From Halomicronema sp. CCY15110 (GTDB taxonomy: Bacteria; Cyanobacteriota; Cyanobacteriia; Phormidesmidales; Phormidesmidaceae), in NCBI RefSeq assembly GCF_016888165.1, contig NZ_JACSWC010000428.1:1-45570 (forward strand): a stretch of 45,570 nucleotides of DNA, given 5' to 3'. Both the position numbers and the translations under genes were made by a program. The notes under the pieces were generated by a model that worked only from the letters and a program-made list of their open reading frames with translations, searched no databases and was not told the DNA's origin. The first letter of the stretch is position 1. The number at the start of each line of letters is the position of its first letter. This document shows positions 36,900 to 45,536 of the stretch, in pieces.

Positions 36900-37856
36900 T
36901 TATGACTCGGGCTTTTGAGCCAGGATGGCGCGATGGCGTGGATCGGTTTCGTGGGTGGTGACGCGCTCATAACCGATTTCCGCGATCGCCGCTTCGATGT
37001 CAAAGGTGTAGTAGTCGTCGCTCCAGGGTTCGGTGCTTTTCATCAGGGTGAAAATGACCGGCGGTAGACTTTGGATCACCGGCGATTTTGGGTTGTTGTC
37101 GGCGATCGCCAACGTCCCCCCCGGTCGCAGCAGTCGCAGCGCCTCTTGGAAAATGTCGCGGGCTGCCGTGCGGGGCAGTTCATGGGTGACGAACTGCATG
37201 GAAATGAGGTCAAAGGACGCCGCTGGCAGGCCCGTTGCTTCAGCCGCCGCATGCAGCCATTGCGTAATCTCGTGCTGGGCATCCCGGGCTTGGGCGATCG
37301 TCAGCATGTGAGGAGAGAGATCCAGGCCGGTGGTGTGGACGGCGGGCGATCGCTGCTGCAGCCAGTGATGTAGGGTCATCGTCGAGATGCCCACCGAGCA
37401 GCCAATATCCAGCGCGTTTTCCACTGGTTGGGTGAGATAGGGCTCTAATACTTCGTGAAAGCTGCTACGCAATCGATCTTGAGCCGCTTGAGGCGCCAGA
37501 GAGTCATTCGGCCAGACCCGCAGCGCCATCGAGTAGGTGGCGGATTCCGCTTCAAATGCGGCCTGCCAGCAGAGGTTGCCCGCGTCATAGGCGTGAAACG
37601 GCACCTGATAATAGTCGGGGTAGGTGACCTGGGGATTTTGCACCTGATCAATCTGAGCCGCGACATTCGCGGCTGCGTAGTCGGCGCAGGTTTGCCGCCA
37701 GGGAATCCCGTTTTGCTCAGCGGTTTTAATCAGTACCTGCCGGGCCTGTCGCTTCATCAGCGCGTAGAGGGGCTTGGTTTGAATCAGCCGATTCACCACT
37801 TGGGAAAGAAAGTCATCACCAGCCCAAGCGGGTTTTTGGGGACTCGTTGCCGTCAT
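36900..37856 (-). CDS. Class I SAM-dependent methyltransferase
   Basis: A 318-residue protein. An N-terminal helical part (1-140) precedes the Rossmann methyltransferase domain: motif I ALDIGCSVGISTM, then TTGLDLSPHMLTIA, FDLISMQFVTHELP and LRLLRPGGTLAIAD. Substrate unknown; such proteins are common in cyanobacteria. A 12-base perfect hairpin abuts and includes the first bases of its start codon (37855-37888). It lies downstream of the COP23 gene on the same strand. Confidence 0.85.
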   Translation of the reverse strand: MTATSPQKPAWAGDDFLSQVVNRLIQTKPLYALMKRQARQVLIKTAEQNGIPWRQTCADYAAANVAAQIDQVQNPQVTYPDYYQVPFHAYDAGNLCWQAAFEAESATYSMALRVWPNDSLAPQAAQDRLRSSFHEVLEPYLTQPVENALDIGCSVGISTMTLHHWLQQRSPAVHTTGLDLSPHMLTIAQARDAQHEITQWLHAAAEATGLPAASFDLISMQFVTHELPRTAARDIFQEALRLLRPGGTLAIADNNPKSPVIQSLPPVIFTLMKSTEPWSDDYYTFDIEAAIAEIGYERVTTHETDPRHRAILAQKPES

Positions 37857-37888
37857 GAGGGGCGATCGCTCAACACATCGCCCCTCAT
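37855..37888 (-). promoter_or_regulatory. Hairpin overlapping the methyltransferase start codon
   Basis: On the minus strand ATGAGGGGCGAT pairs perfectly with ATCGCCCCTCAT across a 10-base loop. The final AT of the second arm is the first two bases of the methyltransferase ATG (37854-37856). The only Shine-Dalgarno-like purine run lies in the first arm, so it would be sequestered. Confidence 0.55.
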
Positions 37889-37925
37889 GCTACGCGATTT
37901 TACGGGGCAGATTCACCGACTCGCG

Positions 37926-38642
37926 TCAAAAATTATCCGGATTCAAGGGGCGGCCGCCACTGCGCTGATTGAGTTGCGTACCCGTGCCCCCATCGGCGCT
38001 ATCTAAAAACGGCTGGAGATTAATGCCGCTAGAACCGGAAATTGCCGCAGAACCCCCGGTCGGGAAACCCAGCACATTGCCAATTTCATCCAGCAGGCTA
38101 TCCCCTTCGGTAAACGTGGTGACGCCTTCCGTGGCCTGCCCCTGATCGGCCAGCACCAAGTTGTCGAAAACGCGATCGCGGGTCGCCACCGGATCTTGCC
38201 CCTCCGGCACGGTGAATACGATGCGGCAGCTGGCGTCAGTTTCGGTGGTGACACAAACGGTGTTGTAGCCATTTTCGCGACCCGTTTGTAGCTCTAGCAA
38301 GCCATCGGGGCGATACAGTTCCAGGCGGCGGGCGATTTCGGCACAGCGCCGTTCGGCGGGCCAGGCGGCCCCCATATCTTCGGGGGTAGCCCAGGCATAG
38401 AGATTGCCGGGCTGACTTACCGGCGTGTACATGACCGTGGGTCGACCCGCTTGGGTTTCACAACTAAAGCGCACCTCCTCATCGGGCAGCGCCACTTCAT
38501 CGTCGGTCGTTTCGGCCTCAGCCTCGGGAGCCGATTCATCGGTCGTATCGGTTACCTGGGCGCTCACCGGGAGTGAGGCACTGGCAGCGAGCAGCCCCAC
38601 AGTTAATCCGGTAGAAACCCAGCGGGTCCATTGTGCAGTCAT
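37926..38642 (-). CDS. COP23 domain protein, secreted
   Basis: From the ATG at 38642 the protein has 238 residues; a purine-rich ribosome site (AAGGAG, ~6 bases upstream) supports this start over the ATG at 38693. A signal peptide (VSTGLTVGLLAASASLPVSAQ) is followed by an acidic linker (about 30-55) and a COP23 domain: FSCETQAGRPTVMYTP, AERRCAEIARRLELY, LQTGRENGYNTVCVT and CRIVFTVPEGQDP. COP23, a circadian-oscillating membrane protein, was described in Cyanothece. The three cysteine positions fit two disulfides. The C-terminal ~50 residues are Gly/Ser-rich. Confidence 0.85.
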   Translation of the reverse strand: MTAQWTRWVSTGLTVGLLAASASLPVSAQVTDTTDESAPEAEAETTDDEVALPDEEVRFSCETQAGRPTVMYTPVSQPGNLYAWATPEDMGAAWPAERRCAEIARRLELYRPDGLLELQTGRENGYNTVCVTTETDASCRIVFTVPEGQDPVATRDRVFDNLVLADQGQATEGVTTFTEGDSLLDEIGNVLGFPTGGSAAISGSSGINLQPFLDSADGGTGTQLNQRSGGRPLNPDNF

Positions 38643-38726
38643 GGTTTGGTTGCTCCTTCGTGCGATCGCTAGCGACAATATGCCCAAATTCATGGACGCG
38701 ATCGGGGGCGGGCAGGTTCCCCAGGG

Positions 38727-39821
38727 CTATTGACCGTCAGCCACGGTGAGCGATAACTCGGCGGTGGGCAGCGGCGCAGTGGTCGAAGGGGGCAGCGGTT
38801 CATCGGTGGGGGACACGGCGGGCGGGGTGGGCAGAGCGTCTAGCCCATCCCAGATGGTTTGTAATAAATCTTCGAGGTTTTGTCGCGTCACGGCGGAGAT
38901 GGCCCACACCTGGGTGCCAGTGGCTTCGGCCATGAGATCGACCAGCACCGCTGCATCTTCTGGGGACATGGCGTCAATTTTGTTCAACGCCAGAACTTGG
39001 GGGCGATCGCTCAAGCCATGGCCGTAGGCGGTGAGTTCTTGCTGAATGGTGCGATAGTCCGCCAGGGGATCTGGGGTCGTGGCATCGACCAAATGCAGCA
39101 GCAGCCGGGTGCGCTCAATATGCCGTAAAAATTCATGCCCGAGGCCGAGGCCGTCATGGGCTCCCGCAATCAGACCGGGAATGTCGGCAAAGACGGTGCC
39201 GTCGCCCGTGGGTTTACGCACTACCCCTAAGTTGGGTACCAGGGTGGTGAAGGGATAATCAGCGACCTTGGGGCGGGCGGCGGAGAGCGCTGAAATCAGC
39301 GTTGATTTACCGGCGTTGGGGAGCCCAATGATGCCGACTTCCGCCAGTAACTTCAGCTCCAGGCGAATGCGCCGACATTCCCCCTCTAATCCCGGCAGGG
39401 CATACTCCGGAGCCCGATTACGGTTGCTGAGAAAGTGCTTGTTGCCCAGGCCGCCTTTGCCGCCAGCGGCCACACACAGGATTTGCTTCGGGGTGACCAA
39501 GTCGCCAATGAGTTCATCGGTCTCGGCATTGTACACGGTCGTACCGCAGGGCACTTCGATGTAGCGATCCGCGCCATTCGCCCCGGTGCGATTGCTGGGG
39601 CCACCCCGCCCGCCGGGCTTGGCCTTAAATTCATGGGCAAAGCGAAAATCAAGCAGCGTTTGCAAATTGGACTCGGCGATCAAGTAGACGGATCCTCCAT
39701 GTCCCCCGTTGCCCCCCGAAGGCCCCCCGGCGGGCACGTATTTTTCGCGCCGAAAGGAAACCAGACCGTCGCCGCCCTGACCACCGATGACCGTTACTTC
39801 AGCTAAATCAACAAACTTCAC
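38727..39821 (-). CDS. obgE: GTPase ObgE/CgtA
   Basis: A 364-residue protein. The glycine-rich Obg fold (1-158) begins [19 protein letters not shown]. The G domain follows: G1 [12 protein letters not shown]2 [13 protein letters not shown]3 DIPGLI, G4 ALNKIDAM and G5 ISAV. The last ~45 residues are a Pro/Thr-rich tail with no OCT domain, as is usual outside Firmicutes. ObgE is an essential 50S ribosome-assembly and stress-related GTPase. AGAAGGGGA precedes the ATG at 39821. Confidence 0.93.
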   Translation of the reverse strand: MKFVDLAEVTVIGGQGGDGLVSFRREKYVPAGGPSGGNGGHGGSVYLIAESNLQTLLDFRFAHEFKAKPGGRGGPSNRTGANGADRYIEVPCGTTVYNAETDELIGDLVTPKQILCVAAGGKGGLGNKHFLSNRNRAPEYALPGLEGECRRIRLELKLLAEVGIIGLPNAGKSTLISALSAARPKVADYPFTTLVPNLGVVRKPTGDGTVFADIPGLIAGAHDGLGLGHEFLRHIERTRLLLHLVDATTPDPLADYRTIQQELTAYGHGLSDRPQVLALNKIDAMSPEDAAVLVDLMAEATGTQVWAISAVTRQNLEDLLQTIWDGLDALPTPPAVSPTDEPLPPSTTAPLPTAELSLTVADGQ

Positions 39822-40141
39822 GATCGCGTCCCCTTCTCAAAACTTGAATAGCGATTGGCGGGCTCGTCCCAGCCGATCATTAGAAACTTGATGGCGTACC
39901 CACGGGGATCCTGGTGTCGATGCAACGAGCGGTGGGGCAGCACTCTCGGCTCACCGCAGCGATCGCGTGACTCACGCCACTCCCCAACAGGGAACGCCCC
40001 CGACGGCCCAGTCCATTCTCTATCCTAGGGTGACCGACTCGAAATGACACCTGTTCAACCCGCAGCAGGGCGGGTCATGGACCGCCCAAAGCTGGGAACG
40101 ATCAATCAATCAGCCGTCAATTAAGATTTTCTGGCCACCGT
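39822..40141. other. 320-base intergenic region upstream of obgE
   Basis: It separates the stop of the Crp/Fnr gene from the obgE start. One short palindrome, GGGCGG (40068-40073) / CCGCCC (40082-40087) with an 8-base loop, could end the crp transcript but lacks a T run. No gene, tRNA or riboswitch was recognised. A HIP1 site is absent at the obgE side except in GCGATCGCG (39959-39967). Confidence 0.4.
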
Positions 40142-40855
40142 TTACGCTTCTTTGTCCAGGGGCAGATCACCATGACCGGGCAAACAGATCAGGCCGTCGC
40201 CATGGGTCGCGAGCACCCCCTGCTGCCGCAGTTTGCCCATCAGTCGGGTCACGGTGACGCGGGTGGAGCCGATCGCACTGCCAATTTGGGCATGGGTGAG
40301 GGGAAATGGCAGATAGTAACCTTCCGGAGACGTTTCGCCAAACTCTTCGATCAGCAGGGTCAAAAAGCCAATCAGCCGATCAATGGTGCGCCGTTGACCG
40401 AGGGTGCTCAGCCAGAGAAGTTTGCGCTGATGCTGATGCCGAAACGCTTCTAGGACCTCCCGCCGAAAATGCGGCCAGTTGTCTAAATCGTGCCAGTACA
40501 GCCAGATGACGGCGGTCTGATCCACATGGGCAAAACTTTGGAGCGAAAATGGCGATTGGGCAATAATTTCGAAGGGTTGACCGGGGCCGACAAACCCGAG
40601 AAACGCCTCTTCGTCTTGTGCCATCAAGGGCGTTGAGGGGGCTTCCTCATCATCAGCGGCCACATTGACGCCGAGCTGGGCACTGCCCGTGAGCCGGACG
40701 GCCCCCCGCTGCACCAGGTATAACAAGCCGGGCCGCGACGGAATGCGCTCATCTTTGACGAAAGTACGGCACCGATAATGCTCTTGAGCCCAGTCAGAAA
40801 TTCGCTGCCAGGTCAGAAACGGACGGGCCTGATTCGCCGATGATGTTGGGTACAT
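40142..40855 (-). CDS. Crp/Fnr family regulator with NtcA-like recognition helix
   Basis: A 237-residue protein. The N-terminal half is a cyclic-nucleotide-binding-like jelly roll with an acidic insert (about 65-85: AADDEEAPSTP) and no clear cAMP phosphate-binding cassette. The C-terminal winged helix (about 186-210) contains AIGSTRVTVTRLMGKLR, almost the NtcA recognition helix. It may thus bind GTA-N8-TAC-like sites, by inference. The ligand, if any, is unknown. It is not NtcA itself, whose N-terminal half is different. It lies divergent from the gene at 41062. Confidence 0.85.
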   Translation of the reverse strand: MYPTSSANQARPFLTWQRISDWAQEHYRCRTFVKDERIPSRPGLLYLVQRGAVRLTGSAQLGVNVAADDEEAPSTPLMAQDEEAFLGFVGPGQPFEIIAQSPFSLQSFAHVDQTAVIWLYWHDLDNWPHFRREVLEAFRHQHQRKLLWLSTLGQRRTIDRLIGFLTLLIEEFGETSPEGYYLPFPLTHAQIGSAIGSTRVTVTRLMGKLRQQGVLATHGDGLICLPGHGDLPLDKEA

Positions 40856-41061
40856 ATACGCTCTAGGGGGTCAAGAATAAACAAAACTGCGCTGACTCGC
40901 GTCGACTTACAGATGCAGGATAGGCTACATCTCTCGAATCGTCGAAAGGCCGCCTCAAAATCTCAAGGATAGAGGGAATTAAACAGGGAATTTACTGAAA
41001 AATCTAGACTTAATTTACTTCATATTAAAGCAAAGCCTCCGTATTATCGCTAGTCAATGGA

Positions 41062-42003
41062 GTGTTACACAATGCTGCCGATGCAGAACTGCCTACTCAG
41101 GCCCACCGTCGATCGCCCGCCGACCAACCTGCCGGCAGCGGCGCAGTCATGATCCGGCCTCGCGAAGGATGGTCGCCGCCTCCAGCGGTCGGGGCTTGGC
41201 TGCTGACCGTGTCGCCTAGAGCCCGGTTGCAAACCATCCTGGCGCTTAGCTGGTCGGATCAGGACGATCGCTGGCCGCCACCGTCCATTCCCCTCAGTGG
41301 TTTGCAGATCAGGGCGACGGGGGCGTATCGGTATCGCTCGGCGATCGCTCACCCTCTGGCGGCGGCCCAGGCCCAACCGGTCTTCCCAGTGGCGCAGGCG
41401 ATCGCTCAGCAATTTACCGCCCAGGGCCGCACGATTCCGGACAGTATCGCGACGGGGCTGGTGGCGCAGGCGCTGCCCACTGGCAGCCTGGAGCTCACCC
41501 TCTCGCCGGTGGGGATAGCGACCTGGTGGCGGCAGTGTAGTCAGGGGGCTTGGCCGGCTGCAACGCTAGCGATGGCGATCACGGATCACCGCCGCTCCAG
41601 CCAGGGGCCTTGGCCGCTCGGCGATCGCCTGCAAGTATCGTTGCCGACGCTATTGCAGTGGGCTGACCGTCGCTGCCGCCGGTGGTCGGTGGACGCGCCC
41701 CCAACGGCGACACCGACGCCAGTCGTCCCGACGCCCCGGCTCGATCCGCTGACTGCGGCCCTCCAGCCCGTGCTCATGCGGGGCTGGGATGACTTGGCGA
41801 CCCAGGCACAGGAGCCCAAACGGTGGCAACAGTCAGCCTATGAGTTAGCCCAGGCGATTTATCAGCTCGAAGCCCAGCGATCGCGCTGGCAGCCTCACAT
41901 CGCTTCATACCCGGATGCTGCGATTACCCTAACGATTACCCAAGCCTTTTTGGCGATGCTGCTGCGGGTGCTCACTGGAGAACCGCCTGTATCTGACCTG
42001 TAG
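41062..42003 (+). CDS. DALR-like anticodon-binding-domain protein (ArgRS accessory domains without catalytic core)
   Basis: Up to 313 residues; the ATG at 41152 (283 residues) is an alternative. Around residues 85-165, AYRYRSAIAHPLA, AIAQQFTA and GSLELTLSPVGIATWW resemble the N-terminal additional domain of arginyl-tRNA synthetase. The C-terminal ~90 residues (LQPVLMRGWDDLA to LAMLLRVLTGE) resemble a DALR anticodon-binding helical bundle. There is no HIGH/KMSKS core. I recall cyanobacterial proteins annotated as DALR-domain proteins with this layout; this is a motif-level guess. It lies just upstream of dnaG on the same strand. Confidence 0.55.
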   Translation: MLHNAADAELPTQAHRRSPADQPAGSGAVMIRPREGWSPPPAVGAWLLTVSPRARLQTILALSWSDQDDRWPPPSIPLSGLQIRATGAYRYRSAIAHPLAAAQAQPVFPVAQAIAQQFTAQGRTIPDSIATGLVAQALPTGSLELTLSPVGIATWWRQCSQGAWPAATLAMAITDHRRSSQGPWPLGDRLQVSLPTLLQWADRRCRRWSVDAPPTATPTPVVPTPRLDPLTAALQPVLMRGWDDLATQAQEPKRWQQSAYELAQAIYQLEAQRSRWQPHIASYPDAAITLTITQAFLAMLLRVLTGEPPVSDL

Positions 42004-42100
42004 CCGCCGGGGCGAGCAGTTTGATGCGGTGCTCAGCCCTAACGCTGGGGGTTCGCTATGATGGTGGGCACTTGTCCTGGTGGTTTGGCCCCGCACCTCC

Positions 42101-44017
42101 ATGTCTACCCCCCGTCTCCATCCTGATACCATCGCCGCCGTGCGCGATCGCGCCGACATTGTTGATATTGTGTCGGAGCAGGTCGTGCTCAAAAAGCAGG
42201 GCAAAGACTACGTGGGGCTGTGTCCCTTTCACGATGACAAGTCCCCTAGTTTTAGCGTCAGCCCGACGAAGCAGTTTTACTATTGTTTTTCCTGCGGGGC
42301 CGGGGGCAATGCCTACAAGTTTTTGATGGAACTGGGACAGCGATCGTTCACCGATGTGGTGCTCGACCTGGCTAAGCGGTATCAGGTACCCGTCAAAACC
42401 CTGGAACCGGAGAAGCGCCAAGAACTCCAGCGGCAACTGACCCTGCGGGAACAGCTGTACGAAATTTTGGCCGTCACCACCAGCTTTTATGAACATGCCC
42501 TGCGGCGACCGGATGGGGCGGCAGCCCTGACCTATTTGACCGACCAGCGGGGGCTGACCAACGAAACGATTCAGCAGTTTCAGCTGGGCTATGCGCCGGG
42601 GGGCTGGCAAACGCTGTATGCCTACCTGGTGGAGCAAAAGCAGTTTCCCGTCGCCCTGGTGGAACAGGCCGGGTTGATTGTGCCCCGCACGTCGGGCAGC
42701 GGCTACTACGATCGGTTTCGCGATCGCCTGATGATCCCGATTCACGATACACGGGGGCGGATCATTGGGTTTGGGGGCCGGGGTCTCACCGATGACGCTA
42801 AGCCCAAATACCTCAATTCCCCCGACACAGAGCTGTTTGACAAGGGCCAAACCCTTTACGGATTGGACAAGGCGCGGCCAGCGATCGCCAAACACGATCG
42901 CGCCGTCATCGTGGAAGGGTATTTTGACGTGATTGCCCTGCACGCGGCGGGGAGTCCGACGGCGGTGGCGGCTTTGGGCACGGCGGTGAATGCGAATCAG
43001 GTGCGGCAACTGCTGCGCTACACCGAGTCCAAGCAGGTGATCCTGAACTTTGACGCCGATGCGGCGGGGGTGAAGGCGGCGCAACGGGCGATCGGCGAAG
43101 TGGAGGCCATGGCCTATCGTGGCGAGGTGCAGCTGCGGGTGCTGAATATTCCCGAGGGGAAAGACCCCGACGAATATTTGCAGCATCACCCCATTGAGGC
43201 TTACCAAGCCCTGCTGGATCAGGCTCCCCTCTGGATTGACTGGCAGATTCAGCAAATTGTGCTCGGGCGCGATTTGGGCCAGGCCGACCAGTTTCAGCAG
43301 TCATCGCAGGCGATTGTGGAACTGCTGAGTGAAATCGCCAACGCCGATACTCGCACCCATTACGTGCGCCAATGTGCCGAACTCTTTAGCAATGGCGACG
43401 GGCGGCTGGTGCCGCTGCTGGCCGAAAACCTGGTGGTGCAGGTGCGGCGGCAGCGGCGATCGCCCCAGGACGGCTCTGACCGACCGCGCCTCTCCTTTAC
43501 CCAAACCAGCACCCTCGAACAAGCCGAGGCGGCCTTGTTGCGCGTCTTTATCCACAGTGCCGAGCATCGCCCTGACGTGTTGACGATGTTGGATAGCCGG
43601 GATCTCCAGTTCAGTTTTTCCCATCATCGCGCCTTGTGGCAGACCCTGCGATCGCAGGCAGCGGCTCCCCCCGACGAACTGGTGGGGTGGTTGCGCGATC
43701 GCACCGCCGAATCTGCCGCCTTGGCCCAAACCCAGCACCTGTTTTATCTCGACGAAAAGACCCACCGGGATGTGCTGCGCGCGCCCCTGGTGATTCGGGC
43801 AGCGGCGGCCTGCATTGAGCAAACCCTGTGTGAAAAGCGCTACCGTCACTTTTTGCAGCTGTGGACTGAGAGCGACCACACCCAAGCGGCGGACCAACTG
43901 GCCTATTACCAAAATCAGATCTACGCCGAAAAGCGCCGCATCGCCGAACTCGAAAAAGAGCGGCAGACCACCTTTGAAGATCTGGCGCGACTGCCTTGGG
44001 TGGGGGTGGATGGCTAG
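42101..44017 (+). CDS. dnaG: DNA primase DnaG
   Basis: From the ATG at 42101 the protein is 638 residues. A CHC2 zinc finger is at C41, H44, C62 and C65 (CPFHDDKSPSFSV...YYCFSC). The catalytic N-terminal domain and TOPRIM fold follow: GFGGRGL, VIVEGYFDVIAL and FDADAAGVKAA with the metal-binding acidic residues. The C-terminal part (about 450-630) is the helicase-interacting region. It synthesises RNA primers for replication. A GTG at 42080 in the same frame would add seven residues. Confidence 0.94.
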   Translation: MSTPRLHPDTIAAVRDRADIVDIVSEQVVLKKQGKDYVGLCPFHDDKSPSFSVSPTKQFYYCFSCGAGGNAYKFLMELGQRSFTDVVLDLAKRYQVPVKTLEPEKRQELQRQLTLREQLYEILAVTTSFYEHALRRPDGAAALTYLTDQRGLTNETIQQFQLGYAPGGWQTLYAYLVEQKQFPVALVEQAGLIVPRTSGSGYYDRFRDRLMIPIHDTRGRIIGFGGRGLTDDAKPKYLNSPDTELFDKGQTLYGLDKARPAIAKHDRAVIVEGYFDVIALHAAGSPTAVAALGTAVNANQVRQLLRYTESKQVILNFDADAAGVKAAQRAIGEVEAMAYRGEVQLRVLNIPEGKDPDEYLQHHPIEAYQALLDQAPLWIDWQIQQIVLGRDLGQADQFQQSSQAIVELLSEIANADTRTHYVRQCAELFSNGDGRLVPLLAENLVVQVRRQRRSPQDGSDRPRLSFTQTSTLEQAEAALLRVFIHSAEHRPDVLTMLDSRDLQFSFSHHRALWQTLRSQAAAPPDELVGWLRDRTAESAALAQTQHLFYLDEKTHRDVLRAPLVIRAAAACIEQTLCEKRYRHFLQLWTESDHTQAADQLAYYQNQIYAEKRRIAELEKERQTTFEDLARLPWVGVDG

Positions 44018-44072
44018 CCCGCATCTGGCTCAAAACGCTGTAGGGTAAGGGGATTAATCGGGAGGCCAGCAG

Positions 44073-44690
44073 ATGATCAGTCGTCACATCGGGTTCAGCG
44101 GGGCATGGATAATCGGCAGCTTAATCGCCGGGGCGACGGGGGCGATCGCCGACATGACGGCTCCTGCGGCCATCGAGATCGCTGCTGAACCGCTGCTGAC
44201 TGCCGCGGTGGATGCCACACCAGCGGCGGTCACGTTTGAGCCTTGGGAGGTGCCCGATCTGTTTGTCATTGACGTCCCTACCGGATGGATTACCGCCGCC
44301 GCTGCTGACGAAGCCCGGGCCGTCATTGCCAGCTACGATGCGGCCACCCAAGCCCCCCAACCCACCGATGTCGCCACCGCAATTGTGCTCGTGCCCGAGC
44401 CACCAGAAACCTACGTACCCCAACAACTAGACGCTTTAATCGAAGCGGCATTAGCCGGAGAATTCGCGATTGATCGCTATGGCATTACCAGCGTGGGCGG
44501 CAACGACGCCTTTCGGCTCTGGATGGAGCAAATGCCCGGTGAGTTTTCCCGCCAGGTCATCACGTTCGTCGGCGATGGGCGGGGCCGCACGGCCACCATC
44601 GTGTCGTCTTACGATGACGATTCTGCCGCGACCCGAGAGCTGCTGGTGCAAATGCACGGTTCGTTCGATTTCATTTCCCCGGAAGAATAA
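44073..44690 (+). CDS. Secreted protein of unknown function, possibly Mog1/PsbP-like fold
   Basis: A 205-residue protein with a signal peptide (about 1-26) and an Ala-rich linker. The remainder has the pattern LFVIDVPTGW, an acidic YDAATQ stretch and VITFVGDGRGRTATIVSSYD, which loosely resembles PsbP/Mog1 alpha-beta sandwiches in cyanobacterial lipoproteins; this is weak. A good ribosome site (GGGAGG, 44060-44065) lies seven bases before the ATG at 44073. It follows dnaG. Confidence 0.6.
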   Translation: MISRHIGFSGAWIIGSLIAGATGAIADMTAPAAIEIAAEPLLTAAVDATPAAVTFEPWEVPDLFVIDVPTGWITAAAADEARAVIASYDAATQAPQPTDVATAIVLVPEPPETYVPQQLDALIEAALAGEFAIDRYGITSVGGNDAFRLWMEQMPGEFSRQVITFVGDGRGRTATIVSSYDDDSAATRELLVQMHGSFDFISPEE

Positions 44691-44709
44691 GCTTGCTAGA
44701 GTGAAGGGC

Positions 44710-44736
44710 ATGGCGAATATCCACCGCAGCCCATGA
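44710..44736 (+). CDS. Possible 8-codon leader ORF coupled to the amidotransferase gene
   Basis: ATG at 44710 opens an ORF of eight codons (MANIHRSP) whose TGA overlaps the ATG at 44733 as ATGA. GAAGGG lies just before it. The arrangement could feed ribosomes into the downstream start, which has no ribosome site of its own. It may equally be chance. Confidence 0.3.
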   Translation: MANIHRSP

Positions 44737-45458
44737 CCTCCACCCGGCAAATTTTAGTGATCGTGCATCAAGCGACTTCGAGCCCTGGCTTAGTGGGCGA
44801 CAAGCTGCGATCGCGCGGCTACCACCTGGATCAGCGCTGTCCGGCCTTGGGCGATGCCCTGCCTCCGACCCTGGCGCAGTATGCGGGGGCGATCGTGTTT
44901 GGCGGACCGATGAGCGCCAATGACGACGACACCCTGCCGTTTATCCGCACGGAGCTGGACTGGATTGCGATGGCGCTGGCCTCGGGCAAACCCTATTTGG
45001 GTATTTGCTTGGGGGCGCAGCTGTTAGCCCGCGTCCTTGGTGCTCAGGTGACTCCCCATCCAGCAGCACAGCGAGAAATTGGCTACTGTGACCTCAGTCC
45101 TCTGAGGACTGGCCGCCCTTACTTTACGCAGCCGATGGCGGTGTACCAATGGCACAGCGAAGGATTTGAACTGCCCAGTGGGGCCGTGCAGTTAGCCACG
45201 GGGCCGACGTTTCCGCACCAGGCATTCCGCTACGGTGACGCGGCCTTTGGCCTCCAGTTTCATCCTGAGATGACCACGTCGCTGATTGATGACTGGACCA
45301 CGCGCGGGGCGGATCAACTCCAATTGCCTGGTGCCCAGCCCCGCGATCGCCATTTCGCGGCCCATCACCACCATGGTTCCCAAGTCGATCAGTGGCTCGA
45401 TGGGTTCTTGGCACGGTGGTTAGCCAGTGCGGCGTGGTCGCAATCAAGGTCGGCTTAG
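44733..45458 (+). CDS. Class I glutamine amidotransferase-like protein (GuaA-type GATase1)
   Basis: A 241-residue stand-alone GATase1 domain. The nucleophile elbow is YLGICLGAQLL with the catalytic Cys; the His-Glu pair is in LQFHPEMT. The start MTSTRQILVIVHQATSSPG and AGAIVFGGPMSAND are typical of the free-standing GMP-synthase-like amidotransferases. The glutaminase partner or substrate is not evident. The C-terminal His-rich AAHHHHGSQ is unusual but within variation. Confidence 0.87.
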   Translation: MTSTRQILVIVHQATSSPGLVGDKLRSRGYHLDQRCPALGDALPPTLAQYAGAIVFGGPMSANDDDTLPFIRTELDWIAMALASGKPYLGICLGAQLLARVLGAQVTPHPAAQREIGYCDLSPLRTGRPYFTQPMAVYQWHSEGFELPSGAVQLATGPTFPHQAFRYGDAAFGLQFHPEMTTSLIDDWTTRGADQLQLPGAQPRDRHFAAHHHHGSQVDQWLDGFLARWLASAAWSQSRSA

Positions 45459-45536
45459 ATTGCCGCCTGGATGTCATGACCAGCCAGCGCTAGGGGACTT
45501 GCGCGCAAAAAAGATCCCCATGAACCGAGTTTCGAC

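Noticed and set aside
42056-43255. Minus-strand open frame of 399 codons inside dnaG
   Set aside because: Antisense shadow of dnaG; composition rich in Gln, His, Gly with no motif.
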